A stretch of 64,000 nt of DNA from Morinoia aosen (GCA_030386875.1 CM059568.1:29072120-29136119), one strand, 5' to 3'. Numbered from the stretch's first letter, positions 32,025-44,479 are shown. Program-made: numbers and translations. Notes: a model not told the origin generated them from the sequence alone.

Positions 32025-33169
32025 TCAGCAAAAAAACAAATTTAAGTGAAAAGACATGAAATGAATTACATTGATGATAAATTGAAAAAATAACCCTAAA
32101 AACTACCGCTTAACGCTTGATAACGGAAAAGAACTAAAGTGGTTGTTTAGAATTGGAATAATTTTTAGAATGAATTAAGACTCTAAAATTCTGAAATCGG
32201 TGGCAAATTAAGATCTGGTGAGGATTTTAAAATCTAGTCTTCGTACTCAGCTGCTAAGCGGCCCATACACGATCAATTATACTGCGCAACATCATTGTCA
32301 ATACCCTCAATTGTCAATTAAATTGACCGTGTATGGGCGATATTGAGGACTTGCGCGACTGTATTGAGTAAATCAAGTTCCGCTTGATATCTTTTGCGCA
32401 AGTCTCTAGCATTGCGCAATTATTTGACTGTGTATGCTGCCCTTCAATGGTATTGTGCAAGCTAAAATATTTTCTGTTTCACATTGAGTAAGTAGCCTAC
32501 AATTATAATGTATGGAATAGAAGACAGGCAATTCGTATTTGAAGGTTTACAAGTTCATAAAACTTTACCACTTTTATCGAAAGTAAAATGTGATAGTTAC
32601 TCAAACAGGCCGAAGAAAGATGCAGTATATGCTGTCTTTGTTGAAAACTTCCAGGACAAATACTCAAATTCCATGAGAGGAGATATAAAAAAAGATAATA
32701 GCATATAGGACCAACTATCGCAAAGAACTCAGAACAGTTTTGGATTTAGAAATATCTGGCGCTGGAGCGGACCAGGTATATCAGCCAACTTTGTAGCAGA
32801 ACAAACTGCCTTTTTTACGCATGTATATTGATCGTGTGCGGCTAACTGAAAGTTGTCAATTACGTTGTGCAAGCCAGACTTGCACAATACAATTGATCGT
32901 GTATGTGCCGCTTTAGGGATCATTGAGAGCATTGTAATAGCCCATTTGACATCAGTGATTTTAAAATTCTTACCAGATTTGAATTTGCCACCGATTCGAC
33001 AATTTTGGAGTCTTTACTATTTATTCATTTTCAAATATAAACCGATTTCAGATAACCAGCTTAGTTGTTTTCCGTTATCAATAGTTAACTAGCAGTTTTT
33101 AAGTTTTTTTCAATTGATCATCAATCTAAATCATTGCATGTCTTTTTAGGTGAATTTGTTTTTTGCTGA
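32025..33169. repeat. Foldback repeat II
   Basis: The arm 32025-32235 is the imperfect reverse complement of 32957-33169; both contain ACCAGAT, AATTTGCCACCGATT and TTTTCCGTTATCAA in order. The outer edges run TTTGTTTTTTGCTGA(A/T)GATGA. A separate TIR element occupies the middle. Confidence 0.75.
32257..32912. mobile_element. Small TIR element within foldback II
   Basis: Ends AGCGGCCCATACACGATCAA and the reverse complement of AGCGGCACATACACGATCAA are inverted and about 30 bp long. Flanking trinucleotides are CTA and TTA, close to the TWA target of PIF/Harbinger elements but not identical. Inside, GTGTATGGGC and TGCGCAA words recur. A 66-codon open frame at 32508-32708 has no recognisable motif. 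The superfamily is uncertain. Confidence 0.55.
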
Positions 33170-34307
33170 AGATGAACGAATGGTCTAAACGTCATATTTT
33201 ATGTTTACTTGTAATTTTTACTTAGAGTAAGTATTTTATATGGTATTTTTATTTACCTCCTCTTTACTTAAGATTAGGAAGCCTCCCGATAACTTTTTAA
33301 CAATTTTGAGTATGTAAGTGACATGAATCAGCTCTGTTAGGCCGTTGACGCAGTTGGCGTTTTGTTTTTGATTGGATTTTTCACCGTTGCGGCCGTACCA
33401 GAAGCAGCGCGTAGGATTTGATTGTTTCGGACACATTGAGCTGAAAAATTAACATTGGTAACATTACAGTACTGCCATCGGCTTGTTTGTGGAGTGTGTT
33501 TGCGCGCGTCTGTTTGTTAGGTTCCCATGTGTAAATGTATGGATGTATGTACTGGTATAATGGTGGGTGAATGAGCCGATGGGAATGATCGTTTTTACTG
33601 TAGTTGAATCATCAGTAGGATTAAAGTTTTATAGATGTTTGTATGCTATAAATTTATTTTTTATATAGTTTTTTAACATGTATGAACTTTATGTAGTTTG
33701 AGTTTTTTCATCTTTTTGACCTTTTTGTATGTTTTTCTGCACTGAAGATGGAACTGAAATATTTCGAAACGTTTGCCATTAAAATAAATAAATAGATATG
33801 TATATTTGTACGTTGGTTCTCCTTTTTATCTTACGCGTGAGATTCCCTAAGAATCGACCCATTGGAAATATATCATGATTTTTTGCTGTACCGCAGAAAC
33901 AATCACTTAACAACTTTTACGAGCGTGAAAGGGAGAAACACCAAGCAAGACGGACTAACCAATGTCATTTATTCAATGAAATTTCCATTGTAATAAGATA
34001 GGAGAAATTATGAACAGTAAAACCCTAAATCTATTTATGAAATTATTTGTTTAAGGAAACACTTTGTATTTTATTGTATAAGAATTTTCGACGGGTACTA
34101 TGCACTCGTAATATTAGAACTTCATTTTTGAACTTCTGTTGCCTATTTAAAATTAGAAGAAAAAATAAATTGGGGTAAACATATGTACACATTGCAACAC
34201 ATACAAACATTGAGAAATAAAATAGTCATACTATAGATTGTGAATAGGTAGAGTTTAAGTCGCAAAATTATGAAGATGTGCAGTCTCAGTTAGAGCCGGA
34301 ATCGTTC
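33170..34307. other. No gene seen
   Basis: AT-rich DNA. At 33741-33795 CTGAAGATGGAACTG is followed by TTTCGAAACGT and AATAAATAAATA, the kind of tail seen in several animal repeat families, but not enough to name one. Confidence 0.5.
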
Positions 34308-34315
34308 GTGTAGAC

Positions 34316-34626
34316 CATTGGTTCCCAACCTGGGGGTAAATAACCCCCTGGGGGTAATTTAGCAATTTTTCGGGGGTAATGGAGGGGTGATAGAAAAATG
34401 TAAATGCTTCAAATATGCAACTCCAACCATCTCACTGATGCTCTTGACATATCGGTAAGTCATTAGAGATGCAAAATGTACTAATACAATAAGTAAAATA
34501 AATTTTCTCTAGTGTTTTAGTTTAGCCATATATATATTAATGTTGACAACATTTTGTGAAAGGGGTAACATGCTTAATGTGGCATGCTAAATTGGGTAAC
34601 AAGCTGAAAAAGGTTGGGAACCACTG
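34316..34626. mobile_element. hAT-type MITE (311 bp)
   Basis: Termini CATTGGTTCCCAACCT and AGGTTGGGAACCACTG are inverted with two mismatches. They are flanked by an 8-bp duplication GTGTAGAC (34308-34315 and 34627-34634). Eight-base duplications and CAGTGGTTCCCAACC ends are typical of hAT non-autonomous elements. It has no coding capacity. Confidence 0.92.
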
Positions 34627-34634
34627 GTGTAGAC

Positions 34635-34899
34635 AAATCAGATCGGAAACGAAACTCCGAGTGTGTCACCGGCATGAGGAATACCATGCATTTATTTAGT
34701 CGTGAGCATTCTTCACTTCATCGTACGACTTCCACAATTTCGCTCTCTCGCTCTATCTCTCCCCTCCCTCACTCCCTCCTTCTGTCTCTTCGTTTCCCTC
34801 CCTCTCGCTTTCTCTTTACGCTTGATACACCGAAGACTCACAAATGAAGACCGTTCTTAAAGCTGTACGTTACTAGTGTTCTGTCCTTTTCCTCTTCAG
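34635..34899. other. Presumed 5' region of the transposase gene
   Basis: A strong pyrimidine stretch (CTCTCTCGCTCTATCTCTCC and following, about 34740-34815) precedes a good acceptor, TTTTCCTCTTCAG, ending at 34899. The start exon of the transposase was not found here; the frame of the exon at 34900 has a TAA at 34858 and no ATG after it. Confidence 0.45.
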
Positions 34900-37800
34900 C
34901 GCCAATGCAAGACTCTCCCAGACCCCCCTGCAGGGGCGGTCCCTCTGAATGAATTCTTCCACGCCGAATTTGCAGCAGCAGCAGTAGCTACGAAGAAATC
35001 ATCATATGTGAGTTCCTATAATCTATAGAGCTTGGAGAATTGTTTACTTATATATGTAAATAAGTGTTAACAATTGTACCAATGATGGACTCCAAAATGA
35101 GCAATACAAATGTTTCTTTGATTACAATCCCACTTTTGTACATCCATTGCAGATAGCTGAAAATGAGTACGAGAGTAACGACGGCGAGGAAAGTGAAGAG
35201 CACTCCTACCGCTCAAAAAATTCCGACGACGACTTCCAGAATAGAATCTCGGAAAATGAGTACGAGAGTAACGACGGCGAGGAAAGTGAAGAGCACTCCT
35301 ACCGCTCAAAAAATTCCGACGACGACTTCCAGAATAGAATCTCGGAAAATGAGTACGAGAGTAACGACGGCGAGGAAAGTGAAGAGCACTCCTACCGCTC
35401 AAAAAATTCCGACGACGACTTCCAGTATGAAATGTCCTCCGGAAAATGCGAACGAAAGTACGAAAGTACGACAGATAACGTTTTTATGGAATGGCAACTA
35501 GCAGCGCAAAGAAGAACCGTCGAAGAAAATTTCGAAAGCTTCATGACAGCAAAGAAAAATAAGATTTATCGTTTGAAAGAACGGTTTAGTGTAAGGCTTC
35601 ACGGTTGCAATAATAAACATATTTATGAACGAGGACATGAAAGGCACATTGCTCTGTTGAAAGGCATAGCAAATCTCAACCAAGAGTGTGATTGCACATT
35701 TTATAAGAGAAAATTATATCCGAGCTCCCTTCTTGCAGGACGACCCTTGTTCAGTTTCCTAGTTCGCTGCCAAGACCCGCTCTGCGGCCTCAAGCAAAAA
35801 ATTGTCTGTTTCAACGGGCAGGAAGAAATAGCGGGAAGATGTACAGTGTTCTTGTTAGAAGCAAAGGAAGCGAATATTAATCATAAAATGAGTAAGAGAC
35901 AGGCAAAAGTTGAGGAAAAACAACGCATTGGACAGGCTGTCTTACTGGAAGGCGCGGCGAGTGTTTACTATAAACAATTTGCCAATACGGGAAATGGTAC
36001 GGATACCACGAAAATTTCGTCCCTCGATCGTGTCAGGAAACTTGGACAGATGGAGAAGAACCGCAATAAACTTGCTAAGGATGACAAGTCGGACTTAGAG
36101 TTAACCATCCAAGGCTTGAAAGCCTTTGACAAGGCCAACAAAAAAATTATCCCCACTTTTGTGCAAGAATACGATACGATCAACTCGAAAATAATACTTC
36201 AGACCGAAGAAGAGCTGCGCGAGCTTGCCAGAACCCCGGATGCCACTCTCCATTTGGATTCCACTGGAGGAATCGTACAAGGTGACGAATCGAACAAATA
36301 CCTCTATCATGCAGCAGTTTTTCAAAGAAAAAAAGGTGATTCGCCATTATCAGCCATCTCTATGGTATGTCAAAAAAGTTCTACAAGCTACATCGAAGGT
36401 ATGCTCGCAATCCTCGTACAGAACTATAGAGAAGTCAACGGCAAAGACTTCAAACCGAAGTGCATAGTAGTCGACCACAGTTTCGCATACTTACATGCGA
36501 TCACTGCTGCCCTGAAATTGGGCGAACTACCATCTTATCTTGACCGCCTGTGGATGACTCCCGATCAGGCGGAGCTCAATTATACACAGGTGAAGCTTTG
36601 CCACGCGCATTTTATGAAGACAATTGCTGGCAAATCTAAGAAGTTCTTCCCAAAACTGAAGCCTCAGGAACGCAGTATAATAAACCAGTATTTTGCCGAT
36701 ATGGCGCAAGCTCCTTCAAAACAGCATATCTACGCAATCTTTAGGAACCTTTGCCAACTTATGCTCACTCCTTTCCTTGGAGAGGGAATTGAACATCTCA
36801 TGAGTAGGGATGTTTCCATCGACGTTGACCCTGACGATGTCGAGCCTACTAACGCAATGATAGTAGAAGACACCGGGAGATACCGCGATAAGTGTGCCGT
36901 GGGTAAGAAATTCGTGGCTATCGCGGCAGACGTTCAAAAAAACATGACTATTGAAGGAAAAATCCCTAATCCTTTGTATTCCCCTGAGATGCTGGAGGAC
37001 GTATTGACGTTTTCCATGCCATTCACTCCACTCTGGTGTGGAGTGCATGGTGGAACTAAGACAAATGGATTAGTAGAAGGGTGGCATAAAATTGTGAAGC
37101 ATGATATACTTCAAGGAGATCGAAAAACACTAGCAGAGTTCATTCGTACTATGAAGACACAAGCGGAGGGTAGAGCGAAAGAAGCATCGCTCGATTACAA
37201 GGAACGCAATAAGAAGGCCGTGAAAGAAGTGAAAGAAGGCGAAAACGAGTATGAAGAGCGCTGGGGGGGAAAGCGATCAAAGCGATCTCGGCCACAATCT
37301 GTAACTGAGAAAGCTCGAGAGAAATTAAATCAAATTCTGCAGGGTCGACCCCAAGAGGGTACTAAGACGATCAAAACGAAATTGAAAAGTGTCCATTCAA
37401 TTTTGAAACTTCAAACAATCCGTGTTAGTAGAGCGCTTTCGATTTCTCCCCAAAAAAAGACTGCACAAAAAAAAGTGAAATTCACCAATGACACGCAACA
37501 CGAAAGCATTGTACAAAACCTGGCCCCTGTATTCTCTCTTGATAATCGAAGTAAATGCATTACAGGAAAACAAGGTTCTGATACATGTCTTAGCACTCAG
37601 CAGGGAATAATAACAGTTGATCTCATCTCCGAGCTTCCTAATGCGAAACAAAATGAAGGAAAAATATCTAGCATTAAGTGTGAATCCTATACGGATCATG
37701 AGCAAAAAACAAATACAAAAGACCTCCTATGTGTCGGGACTTGTGAATCGGAAGACAGAAGTACATTAAGCAAGATTTGGTGGCTCAAAGATTTGAACCT

Positions 37801-38488
37801 GGAAACTAAACACAAACAAAATATCATGAAACGAACCAGTTGGCTTTCGAGTGACGAGATTGAACCCTTTTGTATTCTTATTCGCAGGGAGAACCAACAA
37901 TACAGAGTTCACTCCCCCCTCACGGTTTTCCAACCGAACCCGCTGAGTTGTCACGCAGAGCTGTTTGTGCAAATATTAAATACCTCGTATTTGCAATGTG
38001 CGGTAAAGGTCCGTGAAGAAGGTTACAAAAAAGCTAGCGACACCGGAAGTCATTGGATCGTCGTGACTAACGCACTGTGTCGAGACCGCCGAGCTCAAGA
38101 AGGCGTAGCGCGCGTCCAGTACCTGTGCTCTTTGAATGGTAATCCCAGTTATGATGTGATAAAGTACTTGAAAAATTTATACGCGAACGTGAAGAACATA
38201 AGACACATTCTGATAGAGTGTCTAGGAGTACAACACCAAGAAGATGGAGCGAGTTGCGGTCCATTCTCACTGGCATTTATGACGTCCGTGGTAAATGGAG
38301 AAAACCCGTGCCTCGTCACATATGTGAAGGAGGAAATGCGTTCCCACATCATAGAGTGCCTCGAAGGAGGGTCTATAACACCCTTCCCTTCGTTGATAAA
38401 AGAGAAAAATTTCACGATGGAAGGGGGCAAACCAATTGGACTGCACGGACCCGAAGTTATTAGGCGTCGAACAATTAGCCTAGAATAA
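34900..38488 (+). CDS. MULE-like transposase with C-terminal Ulp1-like protease domain
   Basis: Two exons are supported: 34900-35007 (donor GTGAGT) and 35153-38488 (acceptor TTGCAG), joined in phase 0; an upstream exon with the ATG is missing. Counting from 35147 there are three acidic 31-residue repeats (5-97), a Cys-rich region (about 181-232), and a DDE core with D371 in LHLDSTGG, D443 in CIVVDHSFAY, C485-x2-H488 in LCHAH and E644 in TNGLVEGWHK. A basic KRSKRSRP stretch (about 711) could be a nuclear signal. The C-terminal domain has H969 in SHWIVV, Q1031 and C1037 in SCGPF, with Q six residues before C as in Ulp1/C48 proteases. The usual Asp position looks like Cys (YLCSL), so proteolysis is uncertain. 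There are no internal stops over 1,113 codons. It should cut and move the element in the nucleus. Confidence 0.85.
35159..35428 (+). repeat. Three in-frame 93-bp repeats in the transposase gene
   Basis: Units start at 35159, 35252 and 35345. The first two are identical and the third is identical until near its end. Each encodes 31 acidic residues beginning ENEYESNDGEESEEH. The length keeps the frame. Confidence 0.95.
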
Positions 38489-39297
38489 TAACTTGGATGT
38501 CTCCATAAGCGTAGGTTATTTCGTGCGGCTATTAAAACTATGTTACGAGACTATCTAAAACTATCTTAACCCGCTGCGTCATTGCGAGTTTTATAAAATT
38601 TGCTATGCTTGTGTTTTTCTATATGATTTGTTGTCATGTTTGTGTTTGACATGTTTCTGGAAACATATTTTATTGCCATCTATAAGATGAGCAAGCTGTG
38701 AAACTCATTTTTGAGGCTTAAGTGTGTGCTTGTTTCTTGATGTGCGACGTTTAGTATAGCTCATTTTTGGCTAACATTGTTTTTAAGTTATCTAGTAGCG
38801 TTTTGTGATATAACTGTTTTAGAAAGATTTTATGATTTCATAAAATACTGGCCCCTAATAAATGAGGCGTAATTCGTATACTAACATATTTACGTAGCAG
38901 GATCTGAGGAACCGTAGACAACTGCAACTTTCTATTGTTAAGCATGGAATGAATCTACTTTGCTTTCTCAAATAAAGGCTGAGAGCGGCCCAAATTTTAG
39001 CCTCACTATTACGGCCAGCTGATTTCTGCTAGCTTGCCTAAATAGTGGGGTTAGAAATAAAGCCTACTCACAACACGAGAAGAGAACTGGATTTTAAACA
39101 TTTACAACGACGACCTTCGGAAAACGAGCGGCAGATATGAAAACGGACACGCGATCAACTCGTCTCGGATGTTGAAGGAAGGAAGAAATTTTAATTTCGT
39201 CGTCGATGACCAGTGCTATTTGAAGTTCGAAGGTGCGATAGTTTAGAAATTCGACTCAGCGGAAAATGAAACTTATTAGCCGACTTCCCTGCCTGCG
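38489..39297 (+). other. Transposase 3' region
   Basis: No further gene. AATAAA occurs at 38857-38862 and again at 38971-38976, the likely poly(A) signals of the transposase mRNA. A short CCTCACTATT...AATAGTGGGG inverted pair lies at about 39000-39050. The inner edge of the right terminal repeat follows. Confidence 0.6.
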
Positions 39298-40697
39298 TGC
39301 TGTACTCTCATTTATATGCAAGCAATCTGCGACTGCTGAATGAAGGACTTCAGTTAGTTGGAACTTGTGCGATATTTCAAATATTGAACCGTAAAGTAAT
39401 GATTCTTTACGATAGTCTTCAATATTTAAAATATCATGCATTTGCTGATAGTGAAGAAACAAGAAAATATTCACTGAAACATGAAAATATTCACTGGATT
39501 CCAGAGTAAAACAGGGCTTAACGCATGTGATAACGATGGATAGCCATGCAAAAAGTCATGCGCAGCGATGGGATTTGAACCCGTGACACCTTGAGGGAAG
39601 GGAAGTTGGTGATGCGAGCACCGAAAGTTGATTTGTTGAGTTCCTCCTCATTTGTTACTGAACAGGCAGAGCACAACAGAGGTATTGATTATTACTTCAC
39701 TATAGCGTATGTATCGGAAATTGATACTAATTTCACAGTTGTCTTTTCACTTGAAGACTTTTGTAAGTATAGTTAGGCCTATGTGTAGAAGAGAACAAGA
39801 AAACTATCACTAGATGTACAAAACTATCACACTATCATATTCCTAAGAACTTGAAAGTACATTAATTTCAGTTCGGACACCTCTATTGTATTTGATTGAT
39901 GAACCATATTTAAAAACTGAAGAACAGGTCAAGAAGGTGACCTGGGGATCAGGCACTGACGACAGTGCACCAGGTAAAACTTGTGATGTTGCTTGCAACT
40001 GAGAGTATGTATGCGAGAGGTGCCATCAATGTAGAAAATTTCTGGATGAAGGAACAATTTTGCAGTTTTACATTAACAACAGGACGATCAAATTGCACAA
40101 CTCGCATGAGACCATATGTACTATGATATTGTGCATATGCAAAAAGCACTTTGCATATTACATCTGTTGTAGTGTATATGCGTAATTGCATATGTGATTT
40201 TGCAAATGCACAAGACAATTTTTTGCATTGCATAACACGTTCTGCATATCTCTCTGAGTGCATATATGCAAGTTATGCATTGGCTCAGCTCTACTTATAA
40301 TATTGCCTGACAAAAGTCTACATCAGTAAGAAAAACATGAAAGTGATCGCTAAGAAAAAAGTTCATCACCTGCGGGATTCGAAGACCCACGATGTGATTG
40401 TGAGAGCCCCTAGAACGCAAGGCAAAACGACCAGCGAACGACCAGCATTTCAACAGTACTTCATAACTTAGGTGAGCGCGCCCTTCGGCAGGGCGGATTA
40501 CGAGGCAAATAGAAGCTGGAGAAACCTTGGTCTCTGTCATCCCCCAAGGGGCGTATGAGATTTTTATTATACACTCACATTTGGAGAATGAATTGACGCT
40601 TAAAATGAACCGACTTTTAAATTTTTAGGTGCAATAGTTTAGAAATTATGAGTGGTCCAAAATGAGCCTTTTGAGAAATCGGTCGACCATTCAGAGG

Positions 40698-42900
40698 TGT
40701 AGCATACCGCTACATAAGTGTAAAAAGTATAAATTTGCCATTCATACTTAAAGAAATTAAATAGTAGCATTAAAAATATTACTCTAATTTATTATTAATT
40801 ATTTTCTACTTCTAATTCATAATCATTAAAGTTTTTGTGTAAATGCATGAAATAATAAAAACAACACTTAACATTTTTCGAGAGAGAAGCCCTCTGGTGG
40901 CAATACTGCGCAATGCGCGCCTCTGGTTCAAAAAGCCACTCTTTGTTCAGGCGTCCTACCTTGCGGTGTTACAAGCAAATTCTCGTGAGTTTTTAAATGT
41001 GTTAGAAAATTATCGTGTTCCTTGTCGTCGCGTCAGTGAGTATGAATAAGTGACAGTGCAGTATTATTAAGTTGCGTAGTTGTGCGTGGGAATATTGATG
41101 TAGCATTTGTCTCATTCTGTGTTTATCTTTTCTCAGCGTGACTTAGCGTAAAGATATTGCATTTCCGTGTCATGATTTTATTATCAAAGCATAATCATGT
41201 TTGATGTGCATATCATTTCCGTGTCATGAATTTATTATCAAAGCATAATCAGACTCGTTCCTTTTTCATTTCGATAATCTACTAATCCACGATAATTTCT
41301 GCTTGAATGAACGCGGCGAATATTGCCGGCGTTCGTTCGATAGCGTCTTTGTGTAATGGCGAAACCTCGCATCGCCGTCTTTGTCATTACTCTGTGATTA
41401 TAAATACTATAGGCATGTGTATAGTAGCATTTATTCTTTTTTTTTTGTAGTTTAAATTACGAAAAGTATTCATGCCTATGCTTGATAAATTTTGGTATTT
41501 CATTTCTTAATTCCATACTCGTTTGGGAAACCTTTAAGTAAACGCCTTTATTTCAATAGAGAAACATTTCTATGGAATTTAATTTAACTCCTCGCATTCT
41601 TGTGATAAAAGCACCCAACTATCTGCCTATCTTAAGTGTGTGCGAATTGCTGGCGGTTTTGGCTTAGGCCGACGCGTAAGCCGCCGGCTAGATCGCCACG
41701 CGTAACTTCGTGCTTTCGTGTTTTCTTTCTTCGCGTATTTTCCGCTTGTAAAATCAACGTTTAGGTTTCCCCCTTTCTTTCATCATTGGAGATACATATT
41801 ATTATTTAATTCCTTTATTATTGCATATGATATCTACTAAGATTTTTCAGTAGGATTTATATCCATAAACTTTAGGATTTTTATGTTTTTCTTACTGCTT
41901 TCAAAAGTGCAGTCATTTGATATTTTCACCATTTTTCGTAGATCTCGTGTTTACTTGCCCGTAGTCTCGGTAAGGAATCACGATCTTTATTCTTGGAAAT
42001 TCGTAAGCCATTACTCAGAAATTAAAAGCCAGAGGCACTAGTGATTAAACAATTTATCTCTTGATTAAAAATCTGTCAACCTAAAGTCTGTCCTATCTCT
42101 TTTTGAGTTGCCAAAAGTGAGAATCCCAATGTAGCCGGAGCCAGACCTGTAGGAGTTTTTCAGATTCTCCGTGTGGGAAGAGTTGTCATTATAATTTGGA
42201 TTCAGTGATTGGAATGTCTTGATGTCTCTCCTGGAATGTTTCACCCAGCATCTTGGACCCCTGTGCAGGACCTCTACAGCATCGCCATACACACAAACCA
42301 TTATCCCTGGGCCTTGAGCTTTGCCTTTAACTCAGCCTAGAGTTTCACGTCAACAAAACGCCACAACACCCATTATCCCTGGGTTTTTCATGAGTGCCAT
42401 GCTAAACGCTATTCTCACTTAAGCAGTAACTTTTACTTGCTCCCGTTAACGTGCTAATGTGTTTAATGCGCCAACTTGCTTCTGCTCACATGAGCAAGAT
42501 TTAACTTGCACCCTCAACCTCACCTTATGTTGAGTCATTAGTTCTACCTGCACTAATTCACTGATCTGCGCTCAATCACCTGAAATTGCCTAATTCAACT
42601 TCCCAAATACAACTCACTCACCCTGATTACTCCATCTCGTTCCGGCCTTTGTCGACGCCAGCCTGGTTCTCCGGCGAGGATTGCCCACCTCGACAAGCTT
42701 CCCGAGATCAAGATCCAAGCCAGTCCTCCTTGGTTTTCCTTCAATAAACTACACAGCAGAAAAACAAGCTGAGTCCAGTACCGCTTTTCATTATCCTTCT
42801 CATAATTTTCCCTTACGCTTCGAGAAATCGTTCGAGTTATTCTTGCCGTCAATAATCAATACTTTACATTCAAGCCAACCAACGGCGGAAAAACCCGACA
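40698..42900 (+). repeat. A2 LTR1 (2203 bp)
   Basis: It runs from TGTAGCATACC to CCCGACA. A poly(A) signal AATAAA lies at 42743-42748. It differs from LTR2 at only a few positions (for example GGCGAAACC for GGCGGAACC and one T more in a T-run). Confidence 0.95.
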
Positions 42901-42901
42901 C

Positions 42902-42919
42902 TGGTGCATCGGCCGGGAA
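42902..42919 (+). other. A2 primer binding site, unit 1
   Basis: TGGTGCATCGGCCGGG follows the LTR after one base. Only TGGTG agrees with the tRNA-Trp complement. Unit 2 has the same sequence at 50062. Three GTAGGT words (43149, 43266, 43411) stand in the leader before gag. Confidence 0.5.
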
Positions 42920-43501
42920 ATTATTTTTTAAAATAAAAGAAAGAACTAAAACTCGAAGTGTTCTGGGGGGTTGTGAGAGTATAATGTTGGCGTATCATTG
43001 TAGTGATAAATTTTCCCATGTCGTAGTGGTTTGAGAGATTTCCTGTGGATTTTTGACCATGCTAATGAATTTTCTCTGAGCAGCTTAAAAATTTTTTTTT
43101 TATCTTTCTTTTATGCTGTTTCCCTGTCTTTGTTTGTTTTTGTGCCTCAGTAGGTAGGGAAATATCTTTCCACTATTTCCGTGCTGTGCATTTATTCCTG
43201 ACCACCGCAAAAATTCTCGTCCCATTTTCTCTCTTTCCGTTTTCTTCAACGTATTGATTGATTGAGTAGGTAGAAAAATAATTTTTTTTCTCTCTCCTGC
43301 TTAATTTTGTGCCTACGCAAATTGCCGCATACCGCATAATAATTTTTTTTCTCTTCGTTTCCAATTTCATGTTTCCTGTCTTCTGTTTCAACTTAATTTG
43401 AGTGATTGAGTAGGTGAAGAATTAACGCAACCCCTAGCTACTTAATCCCAAGTCATAGGCACTGATATCTTAATTGCGCATCCCAAAAAGAGACTGCTAG
43501 C

Positions 43502-44479
43502 ATGCCTGACTCCGATAATGAAGATCGAGCACACACAAATCCCATTAGGCTCCCGCCTTTCATTCCAGGGGACGCGCACACCTGGTTCAACCAGGTGGAA
43601 GCAGTGTTTAGGTATAATAGGATAAATCAGGAGATAGACAAATTCTACGCGCTTGTGAGCGCTGCGCCCACAAAACTACTAAATAACTCTAATGACCTAT
43701 TAGAAAACCCTCCAGATCATAACCCTTACGGAATCTTGAAAGGCAAAATCTTGGCAAGGCTTCAGATGTCCGATGCGGACAAATTCCGAAGTCTTGTAGA
43801 TGCCTCAGCAATTCCACCTGTCTCTGCTTCCTTCTCTCCCTCTTCGCTCGTGAAAGAACTTCGGAAACTCGCTACTGGTGTTGCCGTAGCTGAAGGGTTT
43901 CTGAAGGAAGTTTTCATGACAAAGCTGTCACCTAACGTGCGGCCTTTTCTATCGCTAGCAGGGCCCGAGCAAACGTTAGAGAAACTAGCGGAGTCCGCAG
44001 AGACTGTGATTAGAAATATCCATTTGCCTCGAGAACCACAGGTTGCTTCCTTAAATGTAGCAGCTACAACTTTTAGCCCGTCAAATACGGCGCCTAGTGA
44101 ATCCTCAGCCACAATAGATAAGCTGCAGCAGGACATCGCTGAAATAAAGCAAGCTCTTCAAAATTTTCAAATAGGTCAGAGTCAAAGTGTGGCTCACATT
44201 CAGCAAGGCCCAGGGAGATTCCAAAGCCACCAAAATGCCTACGACTATCCCTATGACTATCACTCTAACTATCCTCCTCCTCCTCCTCAACGCTTTGATA
44301 GAGGTAGATCTTTTGATAGGTCAAATCAAGACCGCCGTTTCAGGTCGCGCTCTCGTGATGCTAGTAGCAACTTGTGCTGGTACCACATGAAATTTGGTGA
44401 CCAAGCTCGCAAATGTGCCTCTAGATACTGTCCTCGTTATACCGAAATGACTTCGGGAAACGCCATCAGCGACGCATAG
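43502..44479 (+). CDS. gag: Gag of A2 unit 1
   Basis: It is a 325-residue Gag starting at the first ATG of the frame (AGCATGCCTG). Residues about 17-175 form the capsid-like part ([15 protein letters not shown], then [12 protein letters not shown] and [10 protein letters not shown]). An S/T-rich linker, a heptad-like stretch near 200-220, a Y/P-rich and an R/S-rich segment follow. The CHCC knuckle has C292, H295, C305 and C310. It ends at TAG 44477-44479. Protein sequence is identical to unit 2. It binds and packages element RNA. Confidence 0.95.
   Translation: MPDSDNEDRAHTNPIRLPPFIPGDAHTWFNQVEAVFRYNRINQEIDKFYALVSAAPTKLLNNSNDLLENPPDHNPYGILKGKILARLQMSDADKFRSLVDASAIPPVSASFSPSSLVKELRKLATGVAVAEGFLKEVFMTKLSPNVRPFLSLAGPEQTLEKLAESAETVIRNIHLPREPQVASLNVAATTFSPSNTAPSESSATIDKLQQDIAEIKQALQNFQIGQSQSVAHIQQGPGRFQSHQNAYDYPYDYHSNYPPPPPQRFDRGRSFDRSNQDRRFRSRSRDASSNLCWYHMKFGDQARKCASRYCPRYTEMTSGNAISDA
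44455..44461 (+). promoter_or_regulatory. -1 ribosomal frameshift heptamer, A2 unit 1
   Basis: G GGA AAC in gag phase fits X XXY YYZ. It lies 15 bases before the gag stop, and pol is open in the -1 frame from here. Unit 2 has the same at 51614-51620. Confidence 0.7.

Noticed and set aside
33741..33795. Hammerhead-ribozyme-like CTGAAGA...CGAAAC
   Set aside because: Stem II does not pair convincingly, so only a repeat-tail resemblance is left.
35067..35402. 111-codon minus-strand repetitive frame
   Set aside because: Antisense of the 93-bp repeats in the transposase gene.
35159..35428. CRISPR-like direct repeats
   Set aside because: The units are contiguous, without spacers, in a eukaryotic coding exon.
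42681..43034. 117-codon frame present again at 49841 and partly at 60695
   Set aside because: It spans the LTR tail and primer site of A2; repeats are the three LTRs.
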